From: Acidobacteriota bacterium
GTDB lineage: Bacteria; Acidobacteriota; Terriglobia; Terriglobales; Acidobacteriaceae
Assembly: GCA_003225595.1 (NCBI GenBank)
Contig: QIAR01000206.1
Span: 1-22,567, forward strand
Direction of reading: 5' to 3'
DNA: 22,567 nt
The notes under the pieces were generated by a model. The model made no database searches. It saw nothing but the letters and a program-made list of their open reading frames with translations, and had not been told where the DNA came from. Shown here piece by piece: positions 5,957 through 14,152 of this stretch (positions within the stretch are counted from its first letter, which is position 1; the number at the start of each line of letters is the position of its first letter). Position numbers and translations under genes: made by a program.

Positions 5957-8650
5957 TTAAATTTTTCGCCGCGCGTTCCAGTCGGATTCTTTGCCCTCGG
6001 CTCCGCGCTCTAGCACTTCCATCAGGATCCGGCGCAAGCGATAGCGGCTTTCCAGACCAGCATTCACAATTTCGAACCCTACTTCATTCACCCGAGACCG
6101 ACGCAGCAGTACTCGAGCGCGAATGTGGCGCACGCCCACAGAAATGTCAAGATTGGCCTCTGATCCGGTGCGGAGATTGTCTTCCTTTGTCCCCATACCG
6201 CCGCCAAGGCTCAGTTCGCGGATGAGAATATTGGATCTGCCCCAGGAACTGGAAATCTGTGCCGACAACTTCCGTGGCAGAACGATGCGTTCGTAGCGCC
6301 GCTGGCGGACCCAGGGACACGCGGGTGCGGCATCCAGAGCCGCGATTGCCAGTTCCGCGGGTTCGAGGCCGCTGTCGGCCATGATTTGGCCGCCATAGCG
6401 AGGATCGATTTTGACCAGCGCCTGTGCTGCGGCAATACGTAATTCGCGGTGGTGCGCCCAGTTCCACCTTTTTTTTTCTTCGATGATCTGGCGCAAGACA
6501 GGGACGGCATCCGCTTCGCGTAGTCTTCCAAGGGATTCGATTGCCTTCAATTGCACATAAGGCGAGCGAGATTCGGCTTCGCCTGCACCAGCCATAACGA
6601 TCAGGGGCGGCGACGCTGTGTGATCGCCACTCATACCGACTTCATCAATGGCCTGCGGGAGAACGAATGGGTCGAGCAAGTCCAACAACTCGAGCAGCGA
6701 GCGACCACGATCGTGAGCGGCGCCATAGGCGATCTGGCGCACCACGACATCGTGATAAAAACGGTTCCATTCCTTCAGACGACTGGGAAGCAATTCGAGC
6801 AGAGTGGGGACCTCGAGGCGGCTCAGCAGGCCTACTGCCGAAGACGCCTGGCGTGGCTGTCCGGTACGCAGAATTTCCCGTAACTGGGCCATAGCCGGGG
6901 GACCTAGTTCTTTGACCACATCCACCATTCGATCGCACTCTTGGCGACGCATGCAGCGGAAGAAGCGGTCCGATAGGTGCTCCACGGCGGCATGGGAGGT
7001 GCGGCGCAAGATCTGCATGAGATCCGGCGGCAGGTTGTGGGACGTGCGCAAGGCTTCTTCAATGAATTCTGGCAGACGGTTTTCTACGCCTATGCGGGGG
7101 CGCATATCGCTCGCCAACACGGGCCTCTCCTTGGCCACGGCGTCCATCGCATCGCAAACTTCGCCCACAGCCGCATAATTTCTACGGGCGCTTGCTTCCT
7201 GGCTCAACCGCACGAAGGCGGAGCCAAGCAGGCTCTGAAGCTCCGAATCTGGTTCCTTGGCTAGGTGGTCGCCGAGTTTACGGATGGTCACTGGCAGGAG
7301 TGGCCCCGCGGCGGTGGCATACAGGTCGGCCAACTGGCACAGGCCGATTGCCGCCTTTCGGCGCGGCTCAATATCTTTGGCATCAAGGCAGCTCACATAA
7401 TTAAGCAGGATGCCTCCGGCGGTTTCTTTGTCCCCACGTTGCAGCAGCACCTCCACGAACTGCCGCACGTTTCGTGGCGGTACGCAGGCGGCTTCGTTGG
7501 AGAGTAATACGCTTTTTTTCCCGGCCTCCGGTACCTCCGCCCAGAACATGCGGTCCAAGATGTCGGCGTGGGACTCCACCAGCATTCCGGCCTTGCTCAT
7601 CTTTTCTTCTTGGACTTTAAGGATCTGACGGAGCGTGTCCATCTGGCGGCTCATGTGCTCCATCATCTGGTGTACGGCGTTGACCCGTACTTCGCCCTTT
7701 GAATAACGCTCCAGTGCGAAGCGAATGGCCATGTGCTCCGCCGCCTTCATGAGCAGCGGTGTGTCAGCCTTTTCGTTAGGAATATTGGAGGCAAGGCTCG
7801 CGAGCAATTGCTGCAAATTCACCTTGGTGTTGGGGTCGGCCTGGCTGAGTTCCTGTTGCAGGATCGGAGTTTTCGATTCATCGCGGCCTGCTTCACCGAA
7901 CCGGGTGAGCAGGCGAATGGCATGAACAACCTCCTCTTCCTGAAGCGGCACCGTGCCGCCGACGGTGCTGCCGGTGGGACTGCCGCCACTCCCGTGAGTG
8001 AATGGGACGCTGCCGAGTGGGGCCATGCCGGAATCACCAGCGTTCCGGGCACCTTCCGCTGCTGCGATCAGTTGTAGCAGCTTCTGCGGATCGTTAAGCC
8101 ATTGCTTGAATTCGGGTCCTAGAGTTTGCGCCGCAATTTGTGACGCAACCATCACATCTCCGGTTGCAGGATCGGCTGCGACAAATCTCACTTCGTTGAT
8201 TTTGATTGTGGAGTCTTTATTGTCCCCGAGATTTTCTTTAATCTGTTTGGCAACATCTTGCGCGCGGGAGCCTCCGGCCGCAAAAGCACGCACCAGGCGG
8301 GCAAAATCGTCGACGGTGACGCTGGTGGAAAAATGAATGCTGGCCAAGCCGGCGGCAGTAAGTAATTGCGCAAACGTGCGCTCCGCTTGACCGGTTTCTA
8401 TCGGAATACCATCCAACAGCAATTTGTTACCGGACACTCCCAGCAGAAAACCGGCGTCGCCCGCCTTCGGTATGGCTGCTTGCAGTTCATTCCAGGCGAT
8501 TTCGAACTGGCCTGCGGTGCGTTTGTGGTCGAAGCCGTACATACGCACATACTTCACCAGGATATTGAGGCTGTATACAAAGGCGCTCGCGGAGGTGTTC
8601 CTGGTATCTTTGTTTGTGGTTGTGGTGAAGATATGCCGCTCCCGAAACAA
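5957..8650 (-). CDS. Large HEAT-like repeat protein with C-terminal PilZ domain
   Basis: 897 residues. The TTG start is supported by GAGGGAG six bases upstream. There is no signal peptide or membrane helix, so it is cytoplasmic. Residues about 20-130 are a mixed domain. About 200-780 is alpha-helical with HEAT-like units; the clearest pair is YVQLKAIESLGRLREADAVPVL and LRIAAAQALVKIDPRYG (about 690-755). The last part (about 782-882) looks like PilZ, a c-di-GMP-binding domain: RRYER (784-788) fits the RxxxR arm and ELSLGG (812-817) fits [D/N]xSxxG with Glu in place of Asp/Asn. It is inferred to be a c-di-GMP-responsive scaffold. The Glu change may weaken binding. It stands alone, divergent from the glycosyltransferase gene. 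Confidence 0.75.
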   Translation of the reverse strand: MFRERHIFTTTTNKDTRNTSASAFVYSLNILVKYVRMYGFDHKRTAGQFEIAWNELQAAIPKAGDAGFLLGVSGNKLLLDGIPIETGQAERTFAQLLTAAGLASIHFSTSVTVDDFARLVRAFAAGGSRAQDVAKQIKENLGDNKDSTIKINEVRFVAADPATGDVMVASQIAAQTLGPEFKQWLNDPQKLLQLIAAAEGARNAGDSGMAPLGSVPFTHGSGGSPTGSTVGGTVPLQEEEVVHAIRLLTRFGEAGRDESKTPILQQELSQADPNTKVNLQQLLASLASNIPNEKADTPLLMKAAEHMAIRFALERYSKGEVRVNAVHQMMEHMSRQMDTLRQILKVQEEKMSKAGMLVESHADILDRMFWAEVPEAGKKSVLLSNEAACVPPRNVRQFVEVLLQRGDKETAGGILLNYVSCLDAKDIEPRRKAAIGLCQLADLYATAAGPLLPVTIRKLGDHLAKEPDSELQSLLGSAFVRLSQEASARRNYAAVGEVCDAMDAVAKERPVLASDMRPRIGVENRLPEFIEEALRTSHNLPPDLMQILRRTSHAAVEHLSDRFFRCMRRQECDRMVDVVKELGPPAMAQLREILRTGQPRQASSAVGLLSRLEVPTLLELLPSRLKEWNRFYHDVVVRQIAYGAAHDRGRSLLELLDLLDPFVLPQAIDEVGMSGDHTASPPLIVMAGAGEAESRSPYVQLKAIESLGRLREADAVPVLRQIIEEKKRWNWAHHRELRIAAAQALVKIDPRYGGQIMADSGLEPAELAIAALDAAPACPWVRQRRYERIVLPRKLSAQISSSWGRSNILIRELSLGGGMGTKEDNLRTGSEANLDISVGVRHIRARVLLRRSRVNEVGFEIVNAGLESRYRLRRILMEVLERGAEGKESDWNARRKI

Positions 8651-8858
8651 CGGTCACTCCCTCAGGGTAATGGGAGAAAGATAGACAATGCACATTACGT
8701 AGGTAACGAGAATAAGCGGGAGAAGTTCGCCCCTCTAATCTCAAATAGCTCCTGCAACCAGTGGCTTTAGTAGAATTCCTCGGATCTAAGGTTTGAAGCT
8801 GTGATCTCGAGCAATTTGCCGGTACAGAACTAGCGCTATCGGTTGTGGGTCCACGTTC

Positions 8859-10448
8859 ATGAGCCTTTCCGCTCCGCCTGTTCGCGATGTCAGGTCGGGA
8901 TCGGGTTCGCAATCGGGTGGCAAAACTCCACCGTTGGCCACAAGTCTCTTATTACTCCTGTCTGGCGCTAAGTTCCTGATCCACGTGCTACTCGGAGGCC
9001 GCTACGGCTACTTCCGAGACGAGTTGTATTTTCTTGACTGCGGTCGGCATCTCGCCTGGGGCTACGTGGATCATGCTCCGATGATCGGACTGGTCGCGCG
9101 CATTGCGCTGGCACTCGGGGGATCACTGCACGTCTTGCGGCTATTCCCGACAATTGCCGGAGCCCTGGTGGTCGCTTTGACCATGCTGATCGCTTGGCGC
9201 CTCGGTGGCGACCGCTATGCCCAGGGATTGGCAGGTCTGGCTGCGCTGGTCGTTCCCATTTACCTGGGTATCGACAGCATTCTCTCCATGAACTGTTTTG
9301 AGCCTCTGTTCTGGATGGGGTGTGTCTACGTTCTCATTCGAATCATCCAGACAGGGAACTCGCGGCTGTGGGTCTGGTTCGGCGTGATTGCTGGTCTGGG
9401 GTTGATGAACAAGCATTCCACACTGTTCTTTGGGTGTGCAGTCGTAGTTGGCATCTTGCTCACTGCAGAACGCAGGGAATTTTTCAAGCCGTGGATTTGG
9501 ATCGGCGGTGTGATTGCAGTGCTGATCTTTCTGCCCAATGTGACATGGCAGGTCCAACACCATTTCCCGATCTTGGAAGACCTCCACAACGTGCAGGCGA
9601 GCGGCAAGAATGTAGTCCTGAGCCCGGCAGCTTTCATTGGACAGCAGATCATGATGATGCATCCCATCCTGTTTCCGATCTGGCTGGCGGGGTTGTGGTT
9701 CTTTCTGATGGGACGAGGCAGGAAGTACAGAGCACTGGGCTGGACCTACGTGATGCTACTGGTCGAGTTCATTGTTCTGCATGGGAAAAATTACTATCTG
9801 GCGCCAGCGTATCCGATGTTGCTGGCAGGTGGAGCAGTGGCCATTGAGGATTGGCTCAGCCGATCACGGGTGAGTGCGGGAAAGCTATGGCCGAAGGCGG
9901 TCATTGCCAGCATCGTCCTGGTGGCTGGCGCAATCGTCGCGCCTTCGGTGCTTCCGCTACTACCGCCAACAAAATACCTTGCCTATTCGCAGGCGCTGCA
10001 TCTAGTTCCACAAAAAACCGAAGTACATCATGAAGGCCCACTCCCTCAGCTTTTTGGCGACCAGTTCGGCTGGCCGGAACTTGTGCAAGAGGTGGCGCAA
10101 ATCTACAACGCTCTTCCGGCCGAGGAACGCAGCAAGGCTGCGATTCTCACCGGCAACTACGGAGAGGCGGGCGCTATCGACCTGTTTGGCCCGAAGTACG
10201 GCCTTCCGCCTGCAATCAGCGGTCACCAGACATATTTTTTCTGGGGCCCTCGGAGTTACACAGGCGAAGTGATCATCACGCTTCAATATGACCGCACAGA
10301 CCTAGAGCCGCATTGCGCTTCAGTTCAGGACGCAGGGGCTCACTATCATCCTTGGGGCATGGCGGAAGAAAACGCGGAAATCTACATCTGCCGCGGTCTC
10401 AAGCAACCACTCAGTGAAGTCTGGCCCAGAGTAAAGCACTGGAATTAA
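8859..10448 (+). CDS. Glycosyltransferase family 39-like (ArnT/PMT-type) membrane protein
   Basis: 529 residues. About ten hydrophobic segments run from residue 27 to about 370, followed by a soluble domain of about 150 residues. The first extracytoplasmic loop has YGYFRDELYFLDCGRHLAWGYVDHAPM: Asp54-Glu55 is the catalytic acidic pair of GT-C enzymes and Asp71-His72 the second conserved point. This is the pattern of PMT_2-type transferases, which move a sugar from a polyprenyl-phosphate carrier to lipid or protein at the outer face of the inner membrane. Acceptor and sugar are unknown. The next gene follows after 19 bases and is probably co-transcribed. No clear Shine-Dalgarno was seen before ATG 8859. 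Confidence 0.85.
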   Translation: MSLSAPPVRDVRSGSGSQSGGKTPPLATSLLLLLSGAKFLIHVLLGGRYGYFRDELYFLDCGRHLAWGYVDHAPMIGLVARIALALGGSLHVLRLFPTIAGALVVALTMLIAWRLGGDRYAQGLAGLAALVVPIYLGIDSILSMNCFEPLFWMGCVYVLIRIIQTGNSRLWVWFGVIAGLGLMNKHSTLFFGCAVVVGILLTAERREFFKPWIWIGGVIAVLIFLPNVTWQVQHHFPILEDLHNVQASGKNVVLSPAAFIGQQIMMMHPILFPIWLAGLWFFLMGRGRKYRALGWTYVMLLVEFIVLHGKNYYLAPAYPMLLAGGAVAIEDWLSRSRVSAGKLWPKAVIASIVLVAGAIVAPSVLPLLPPTKYLAYSQALHLVPQKTEVHHEGPLPQLFGDQFGWPELVQEVAQIYNALPAEERSKAAILTGNYGEAGAIDLFGPKYGLPPAISGHQTYFFWGPRSYTGEVIITLQYDRTDLEPHCASVQDAGAHYHPWGMAEENAEIYICRGLKQPLSEVWPRVKHWN

Positions 10449-10467
10449 GTGGCTCCCGCGAGCGAGA

Positions 10468-12033
10468 ATGATGAACGGACCCTCTACCCAGGAAACCCGC
10501 GTGCCAACTACAGCCACTGCCCCAACGAAAAGTGTTCAGAAGAAGGCTGGCCTGGCCTTCTGGATGCAGCGGGTGCTCGCGGAATGCGATAAGGTCAGTG
10601 CCGACTTCGCTCCTAATCCTGTGCACGACCTGCGTGTGGCCCTGCGCCGCTGCCACTCGATGGCTGACGGACTGATGGCGATCGATCCCGATAAATCTTG
10701 GAAGCAGATGAAACGGGCTGGCAAACCACTGTTCCAGAGCTTGGGGAACCTCCGGGAGGTTCAGGTCATGACGGAATGGATGGAGCGGTTGAGTGCTCTT
10801 GATGACCCGGCAGCCAGATCGCTACAGGCCTTCATCACCAGTCGCGAAGGCGAGCTCAAGAATGACGCTCTGAGCGCGCTGCAGAACTTTGATCGAAAAA
10901 GATGGGCTTCCTGGTGCAACAGCTTGCCACGCCGTGCCGCCCGTCTCCGGCTAAGCAGCGCCGTGTTCAAGCACATGGCATTGGAACGCTGGACCGAGGC
11001 CCGCGAGTTACAACGACAGGCGCTCCGCAACCGCAGCCAGACTGCTTTTCACCAGCTGCGTATTGGTCTGAAGCGTCTCCGCTACACGGTGGAAAATTTC
11101 CTCCCACAACTGCATGAGGCGTGGAGCGAGGAGTTCAAGGAAGTGCAGGACCTGCTGGGGGAACTGAACGACCTCGATCTCCTCTGGGCCACAGCATGCG
11201 ATATCAAGGCGTTTCCTGATGAAGAGTCGCGCCTTCGCTGGCGCGCAAGAATCAGCCAGGAACGCGCCGAGCGGGTCGAGAAGTACCGTCAGAGAATGCT
11301 GGGCAGGCATTCCCTGTGGAATATCTGGCGATCGGATTTGCCCCATGGAAAGCAGATACAATCCGCCGCCCTCAGGCGTTTGAAGATTTGGGCCTCTATC
11401 CTCGATCCGGACTTCCAGCATTCACAACATGTCGCGGATCTGGCCCTTCAACTCTATGACGCTCTGGCCGGAGAGACTCTGATCACAGATCAATTCCAAG
11501 CGAGAGTCCACACTGTTAACTGGCGTGCCATTCTCATTTCGGCGGCGCTGATGCACGATGTGGGCCGGTCCCGGCAAGAGAAGGGGCATCACAAAATATC
11601 GGCCCGCCTCATACGCAGGCTTACTCCGCCTCTCGGGTTGAGCGAACAGGACCTCCAGCTCGCTGCACACGTGGCCCGCTACCATTGTGGAGCGCTGCCC
11701 CACTCCCGCCGCAAAGCTTTTCCCATCCTACCTGTTGAGCAGCAACCTAAAGCCGTGCAACTGGCTGCGATCCTTCGCTTGGCGAATGCATTCGACGCAG
11801 CGCGGGACGGCCACATTTCCCGTCTGCAAGCACAAACCAAGAACGGTATGTTGAATATCTATGCGCAGGGATATTCGCCATTCGGCCGAGTAGCGGAAAA
11901 CGTTGCTGCCGCGCGACATCTTCTCGAACTGGCGCTTCGCCGCCCCATTATCGTGCGCAGACTCGTGAATTCAAGATCGAGTGTCAAGAAGGCAAAGCCC
12001 AGCGCCCTCCGAAAGCAAAGGGTTAACAGCTAA
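10468..12033 (+). CDS. CHAD domain fused to Ppx/GppA-type HD domain
   Basis: 521 residues. Residues about 25-285 form a CHAD domain, a helical bundle with conserved histidines and basic residues that binds polyphosphate. The paired motifs are VHDLRVALRRCHSMADGL (52-69) and FHQLRIGLKRLRYTVENF (194-211). Residues about 300-500 form an HD domain: His321, LMHDVGR (His363-Asp364), GHHKISARLI (374-382), ARYHCGALPHSRR (403-415) and LAAILRLANAFDAARDG (432-448, Asp443). This series matches the C-terminal HD-like domain of exopolyphosphatase/guanosine pentaphosphatase. The ASKHA phosphatase domain that normally precedes it is absent and CHAD takes its place. It probably acts on or senses polyphosphate or (p)ppGpp-type molecules; this is inference. 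Two ATGs stand side by side at 10468/10471 after a weak GCGAGA. Confidence 0.85.
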   Translation: MMNGPSTQETRVPTTATAPTKSVQKKAGLAFWMQRVLAECDKVSADFAPNPVHDLRVALRRCHSMADGLMAIDPDKSWKQMKRAGKPLFQSLGNLREVQVMTEWMERLSALDDPAARSLQAFITSREGELKNDALSALQNFDRKRWASWCNSLPRRAARLRLSSAVFKHMALERWTEARELQRQALRNRSQTAFHQLRIGLKRLRYTVENFLPQLHEAWSEEFKEVQDLLGELNDLDLLWATACDIKAFPDEESRLRWRARISQERAERVEKYRQRMLGRHSLWNIWRSDLPHGKQIQSAALRRLKIWASILDPDFQHSQHVADLALQLYDALAGETLITDQFQARVHTVNWRAILISAALMHDVGRSRQEKGHHKISARLIRRLTPPLGLSEQDLQLAAHVARYHCGALPHSRRKAFPILPVEQQPKAVQLAAILRLANAFDAARDGHISRLQAQTKNGMLNIYAQGYSPFGRVAENVAAARHLLELALRRPIIVRRLVNSRSSVKKAKPSALRKQRVNS

Positions 12034-12049
12034 GCCTAAGCTGACAGAA

Positions 12050-12091
12050 TGAAAGCCGAGAACTGAGAACCGGCAAGTGAAACCCAGAAGC
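12050..12091 (+). repeat. Heptanucleotide repeat array downstream of the CHAD-HD gene
   Basis: Six 7-base units in register; the best are CGAGAAC, TGAGAAC and TGAAACC, with CGGCAAG and CAGAAGC more diverged. It shares the 12-base string GAACTGAGAACC with the atpB-atpE array. It lies in the spacer before the MmcB-like gene. Confidence 0.6.
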
Positions 12092-12141
12092 TACTCAGGC
12101 ACTTCCTCTTCGCCTCGCTCGCGAGTACAAGCATTGATGTT

Positions 12142-12723
12142 ATGACTCATGCCCAACTGGTCCAAATGGCAGTGAATTGGCTGCGGAGCTACCGCTGTGG
12201 TGTAGTGCTTTCCGAGCAGGCTTGCGTCAGCGGCGAGATGCCTGACGCCATCGGCTGGAAGAGAGGCTGCCACTCGGTCCTGGCGGAATGCAAAATTTCA
12301 CGGGCGGATTTTCTGGTGGACCGCGGCAAAGCGTTTCGACAAAAACGTAAGTTGGGTCTTGGTTGCGAACGTTTTTACCTGGCGCCCATGGGACTCTTGC
12401 GCCCGGAAGAATTGCCAGCGGGCTGGGGACTGCTAGGGTGTTGTGGTCGAAAGATTGAGATAGTTCGCCCCTCCAACAAAAAAATGCGCAGCGCCACTGG
12501 GCTGCACTATGAAATGAATCTGCTGCTGGCCAGCCTGCGGCGCGTGGAAATTCGCATTGAGCCGCAAACCATCACCGAGTTCCTGAAATGGAAGAATCGC
12601 ATGGCGGAATATAACCGCGGTACGCTGCCGGGAGGGATTATGGCGCCTGAAGAGGAGCCCAACTTTTATCTGCAAACCGAGTGTCTCGAAGGCGAGCCTG
12701 AGACCCCCGAAGTCGGCCGTTGA
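12142..12723 (+). CDS. MmcB-like protein with PD-(D/E)XK nuclease fold
   Basis: 193 residues. The core is PDAIGWKRGCHSVLAEC followed by KISRADFLVDRGKAFR. Asp35 (in P34-D35) and Glu49-Cys50-Lys51 fit the D...ExK metal-binding motif of the PD-(D/E)XK fold. 'ECKISRADFLVD...CERFYLAP...LPAGWGLL' closely follows MmcB-type proteins, which have EIKVSRADF-like strings and a CDxFYFAV-like strand. MmcB is a DNA-repair factor linked to ImuABC mutagenesis in Caulobacter. The C-terminal 80 residues (helical, then acidic PEEEP...EGEPETPE) are not typical. No imuA, imuB or dnaE2 is near. No good ribosome site precedes the ATG. It may act in DNA repair with recR downstream on the other strand, but that is a guess. 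Confidence 0.7.
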   Translation: MTHAQLVQMAVNWLRSYRCGVVLSEQACVSGEMPDAIGWKRGCHSVLAECKISRADFLVDRGKAFRQKRKLGLGCERFYLAPMGLLRPEELPAGWGLLGCCGRKIEIVRPSNKKMRSATGLHYEMNLLLASLRRVEIRIEPQTITEFLKWKNRMAEYNRGTLPGGIMAPEEEPNFYLQTECLEGEPETPEVGR

Positions 12724-12732
12724 CTTTCACCC

Positions 12733-12762
12733 AAAAAGAAAACCGGGCTGGTTGGCCCGGTT
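12733..12762 (-). terminator. Rho-independent terminator facing the minus strand
   Basis: An 8-bp perfect stem, AACCGGGC (12741-12748) with GCCCGGTT (12755-12762), has loop TGGTTG. Read on the minus strand it is followed by TTTTCTTTTT (12742-12733). The plus strand has no T-tract after the stem, so it ends transcripts coming from the recR side. That leaves 345 bases between the recR stop and the hairpin. Confidence 0.85.
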
Positions 12763-13107
12763 CCCTGGAGCGTCGAGTTGGATGCAGTTGCATCGCAGCG
12801 CGGCGCTGCTAAAAATGTATTCTGGCCTGAGTTGTGGCCAGTCGGAATCCCGATTCGCAATTCCTTGCGTCTTAACTCAAGCTCAAAGGACCTAAGGAAG
12901 ACAGACGCGTGGTTAGCAGCAACCGCAAGGCCAATCACAAGGTTCGTGTAATCCCCGAATGATATGTAGGTAAGTTATTGAACAATATATGGAGTCGGTG
13001 CTTCCGCACGTGGACTGGATTGGTGGGCCATAGGCAAAAAGTTTGCACAAGTTTGAAAGCTCCGGTAACAATCGCGATCTGGTTTTTCCACGAAAAAGTC
13101 CCAGCAG
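12763..13107 (-). other. Hairpin-rich trailer of recR; possible structured RNA
   Basis: There is no convincing gene. Perfect inverted repeats follow one another toward the terminator: CGCAA-ttcc-TTGCG (12856-12869), GAATC-cc-GATTC (12845-12856), CTGGCC-N8-GGCCAG (12822-12841), GCAGCGC-g-GCGCTGC (12795-12809) and GATGCA-gt-TGCATC (12781-12794). The part 12870-13107 is less structured and AT-richer near 12960-12990. A minus-strand open frame of 90 codons (12666-12938) runs through the terminator and has no family resemblance. It is either a long structured 3' end of the dnaX-ybaB-recR transcript or a separate small RNA. Confidence 0.45.
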
Positions 13108-13707
13108 CTACAGTTCATGCCGACCTTCCATAGCCTTGAGCATGGTGATTTCGTCGGCGTATTCGATGTCGCTGCCTACGGGGATGCCCATCGCAATCCG
13201 TGTAATCTTGACACCGGGACGCTTCAATTGTTGAGAGAGGTAGACCGCTGTGGCCTCTCCCTCGACAGTGGGATTGGTCGCGATTATCACTTCATCTACC
13301 TGGCTGCTTGCGACCCGGCTCAACAGGTTGCTGATTCTGAGTTGCTCAGGCCCCACACCATGCAATGGCGAAATCGAACCGTGCAGCACGTGATATGTGC
13401 CGTTGAAGTGTTTCGTCTTCTCGATTGATGCGATGTTCGTGGGCTCCTCCACTACGCAAACCTGCCGTTGATTGCGGGTCGGACTGCTGCAATAGGCGCA
13501 TGGGTCAATATCCGTGATGTTGTTGCAGATCGAACAGAGCCGCAGACTGGCTTTGACGTCGCGCACAGCGGCGGCGAGCGATTCGGCATCTTCGTTGCTG
13601 GAACGCAAAATATAGAAAGCAAGCCGTTGCGCGCTCTTGCTGCCGATTCCGGGCAGCTTCTTCAGTTCTTCAATCAGCCGCGCCATCGGCTCAGCAAAGC
13701 GATTCAT
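13108..13707 (-). CDS. recR: Recombination protein RecR
   Basis: 199 residues, the normal length. It has a helix-hairpin-helix near 12-25 (IEELKKLPGIGSKSAQRLA), a four-cysteine zinc finger (Cys58, Cys61, Cys70, Cys73), a TOPRIM domain from about 82 (VCVVEEPTNIASIE ... DEVIIATNPTVEGEATA) and a Walker-B-like C-terminal segment (ITRIAMGIPVGSDIEYADE). RecR loads RecA at gaps together with RecF/RecO. It is the last gene of dnaX-ybaB-recR, a classic cluster. The gap to ybaB (128 bases) contains an inverted repeat. The ATG has no strong Shine-Dalgarno. Confidence 0.98.
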   Translation of the reverse strand: MNRFAEPMARLIEELKKLPGIGSKSAQRLAFYILRSSNEDAESLAAAVRDVKASLRLCSICNNITDIDPCAYCSSPTRNQRQVCVVEEPTNIASIEKTKHFNGTYHVLHGSISPLHGVGPEQLRISNLLSRVASSQVDEVIIATNPTVEGEATAVYLSQQLKRPGVKITRIAMGIPVGSDIEYADEITMLKAMEGRHEL

Positions 13708-13738
13708 AGTGAAGGTATGATTCTCAAAATTAAGTTTG

Positions 13739-13818
13739 CATCCTGAGCGACCTTGAGGTGCGAAGGACTTACATTTTGAATTGTGTCAGAAATGCATGGC
13801 TTCGCTTCGCTCAGAATG
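13739..13818. repeat. Imperfect terminal inverted repeat element between ybaB and recR
   Basis: CATCCTGAGCGA (13739-13750) and TCGCTCAGAATG (13807-13818) are inverted copies with one mismatch. Further inward CGAAGGA and CTTCGCTTCG also oppose each other. The shape, about 80 bases with pairing ends inside a spacer, is that of a small palindromic dispersed element (REP/MITE-like). There is no transposase and no visible target duplication. Confidence 0.5.
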
Positions 13819-13835
13819 ACACTCAGGCAGGAATC

Positions 13836-14141
13836 TCACAACCCCGGAATTCCCAGCCCGCCAAGCATCCCCCCCATCGTGGACTGCATGGCATTGTCCA
13901 CCTTGCGGACGGCTTCATTGACCGCAGCGGTAACCAGATCCTGAAGCATCTCCACATCCCCTGATTTCACCGCTTCGGGATCGATTGTGATGTTCAGAAG
14001 CTGCTTGCGCCCATCCATCTTCACTGTTACCGTGCCACCGCCGGATGATGCTTCAACAACCGTTTCCTGCATTTTCTTCTGCAGCACTTCGTACTGCCGC
14101 TTCGCCTGCGACATCAGTTCCTGCAGATTGAAGCCGCCCAT
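13836..14141 (-). CDS. ybaB: YbaB/EbfC family nucleoid-associated protein
   Basis: 101 residues, normal length. The N-terminus is a helix rich in Gln/Lys (NLQELMSQAKRQYEVLQKKMQETVVEASSGGGTVTVKMDG), then the strand-rich core RKQLLNITIDPEAV and helix EMLQDLVTAAVNEAVRKVD, ending in a Gly/Met-rich tail (MGGMLGGLGIPGL). This is the standard YbaB dimer, which binds DNA with little sequence preference. AAAGGGA precedes the ATG. It sits between dnaX and recR as in most bacteria. Confidence 0.97.
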   Translation of the reverse strand: MGGFNLQELMSQAKRQYEVLQKKMQETVVEASSGGGTVTVKMDGRKQLLNITIDPEAVKSGDVEMLQDLVTAAVNEAVRKVDNAMQSTMGGMLGGLGIPGL

Positions 14142-14152
14142 TGTGTCCCTTT

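Noticed and set aside
12666..12938. Minus-strand open frame of 90 codons after recR
   Set aside because: Runs through a strong terminator into the MmcB-like gene and has no ribosome site.
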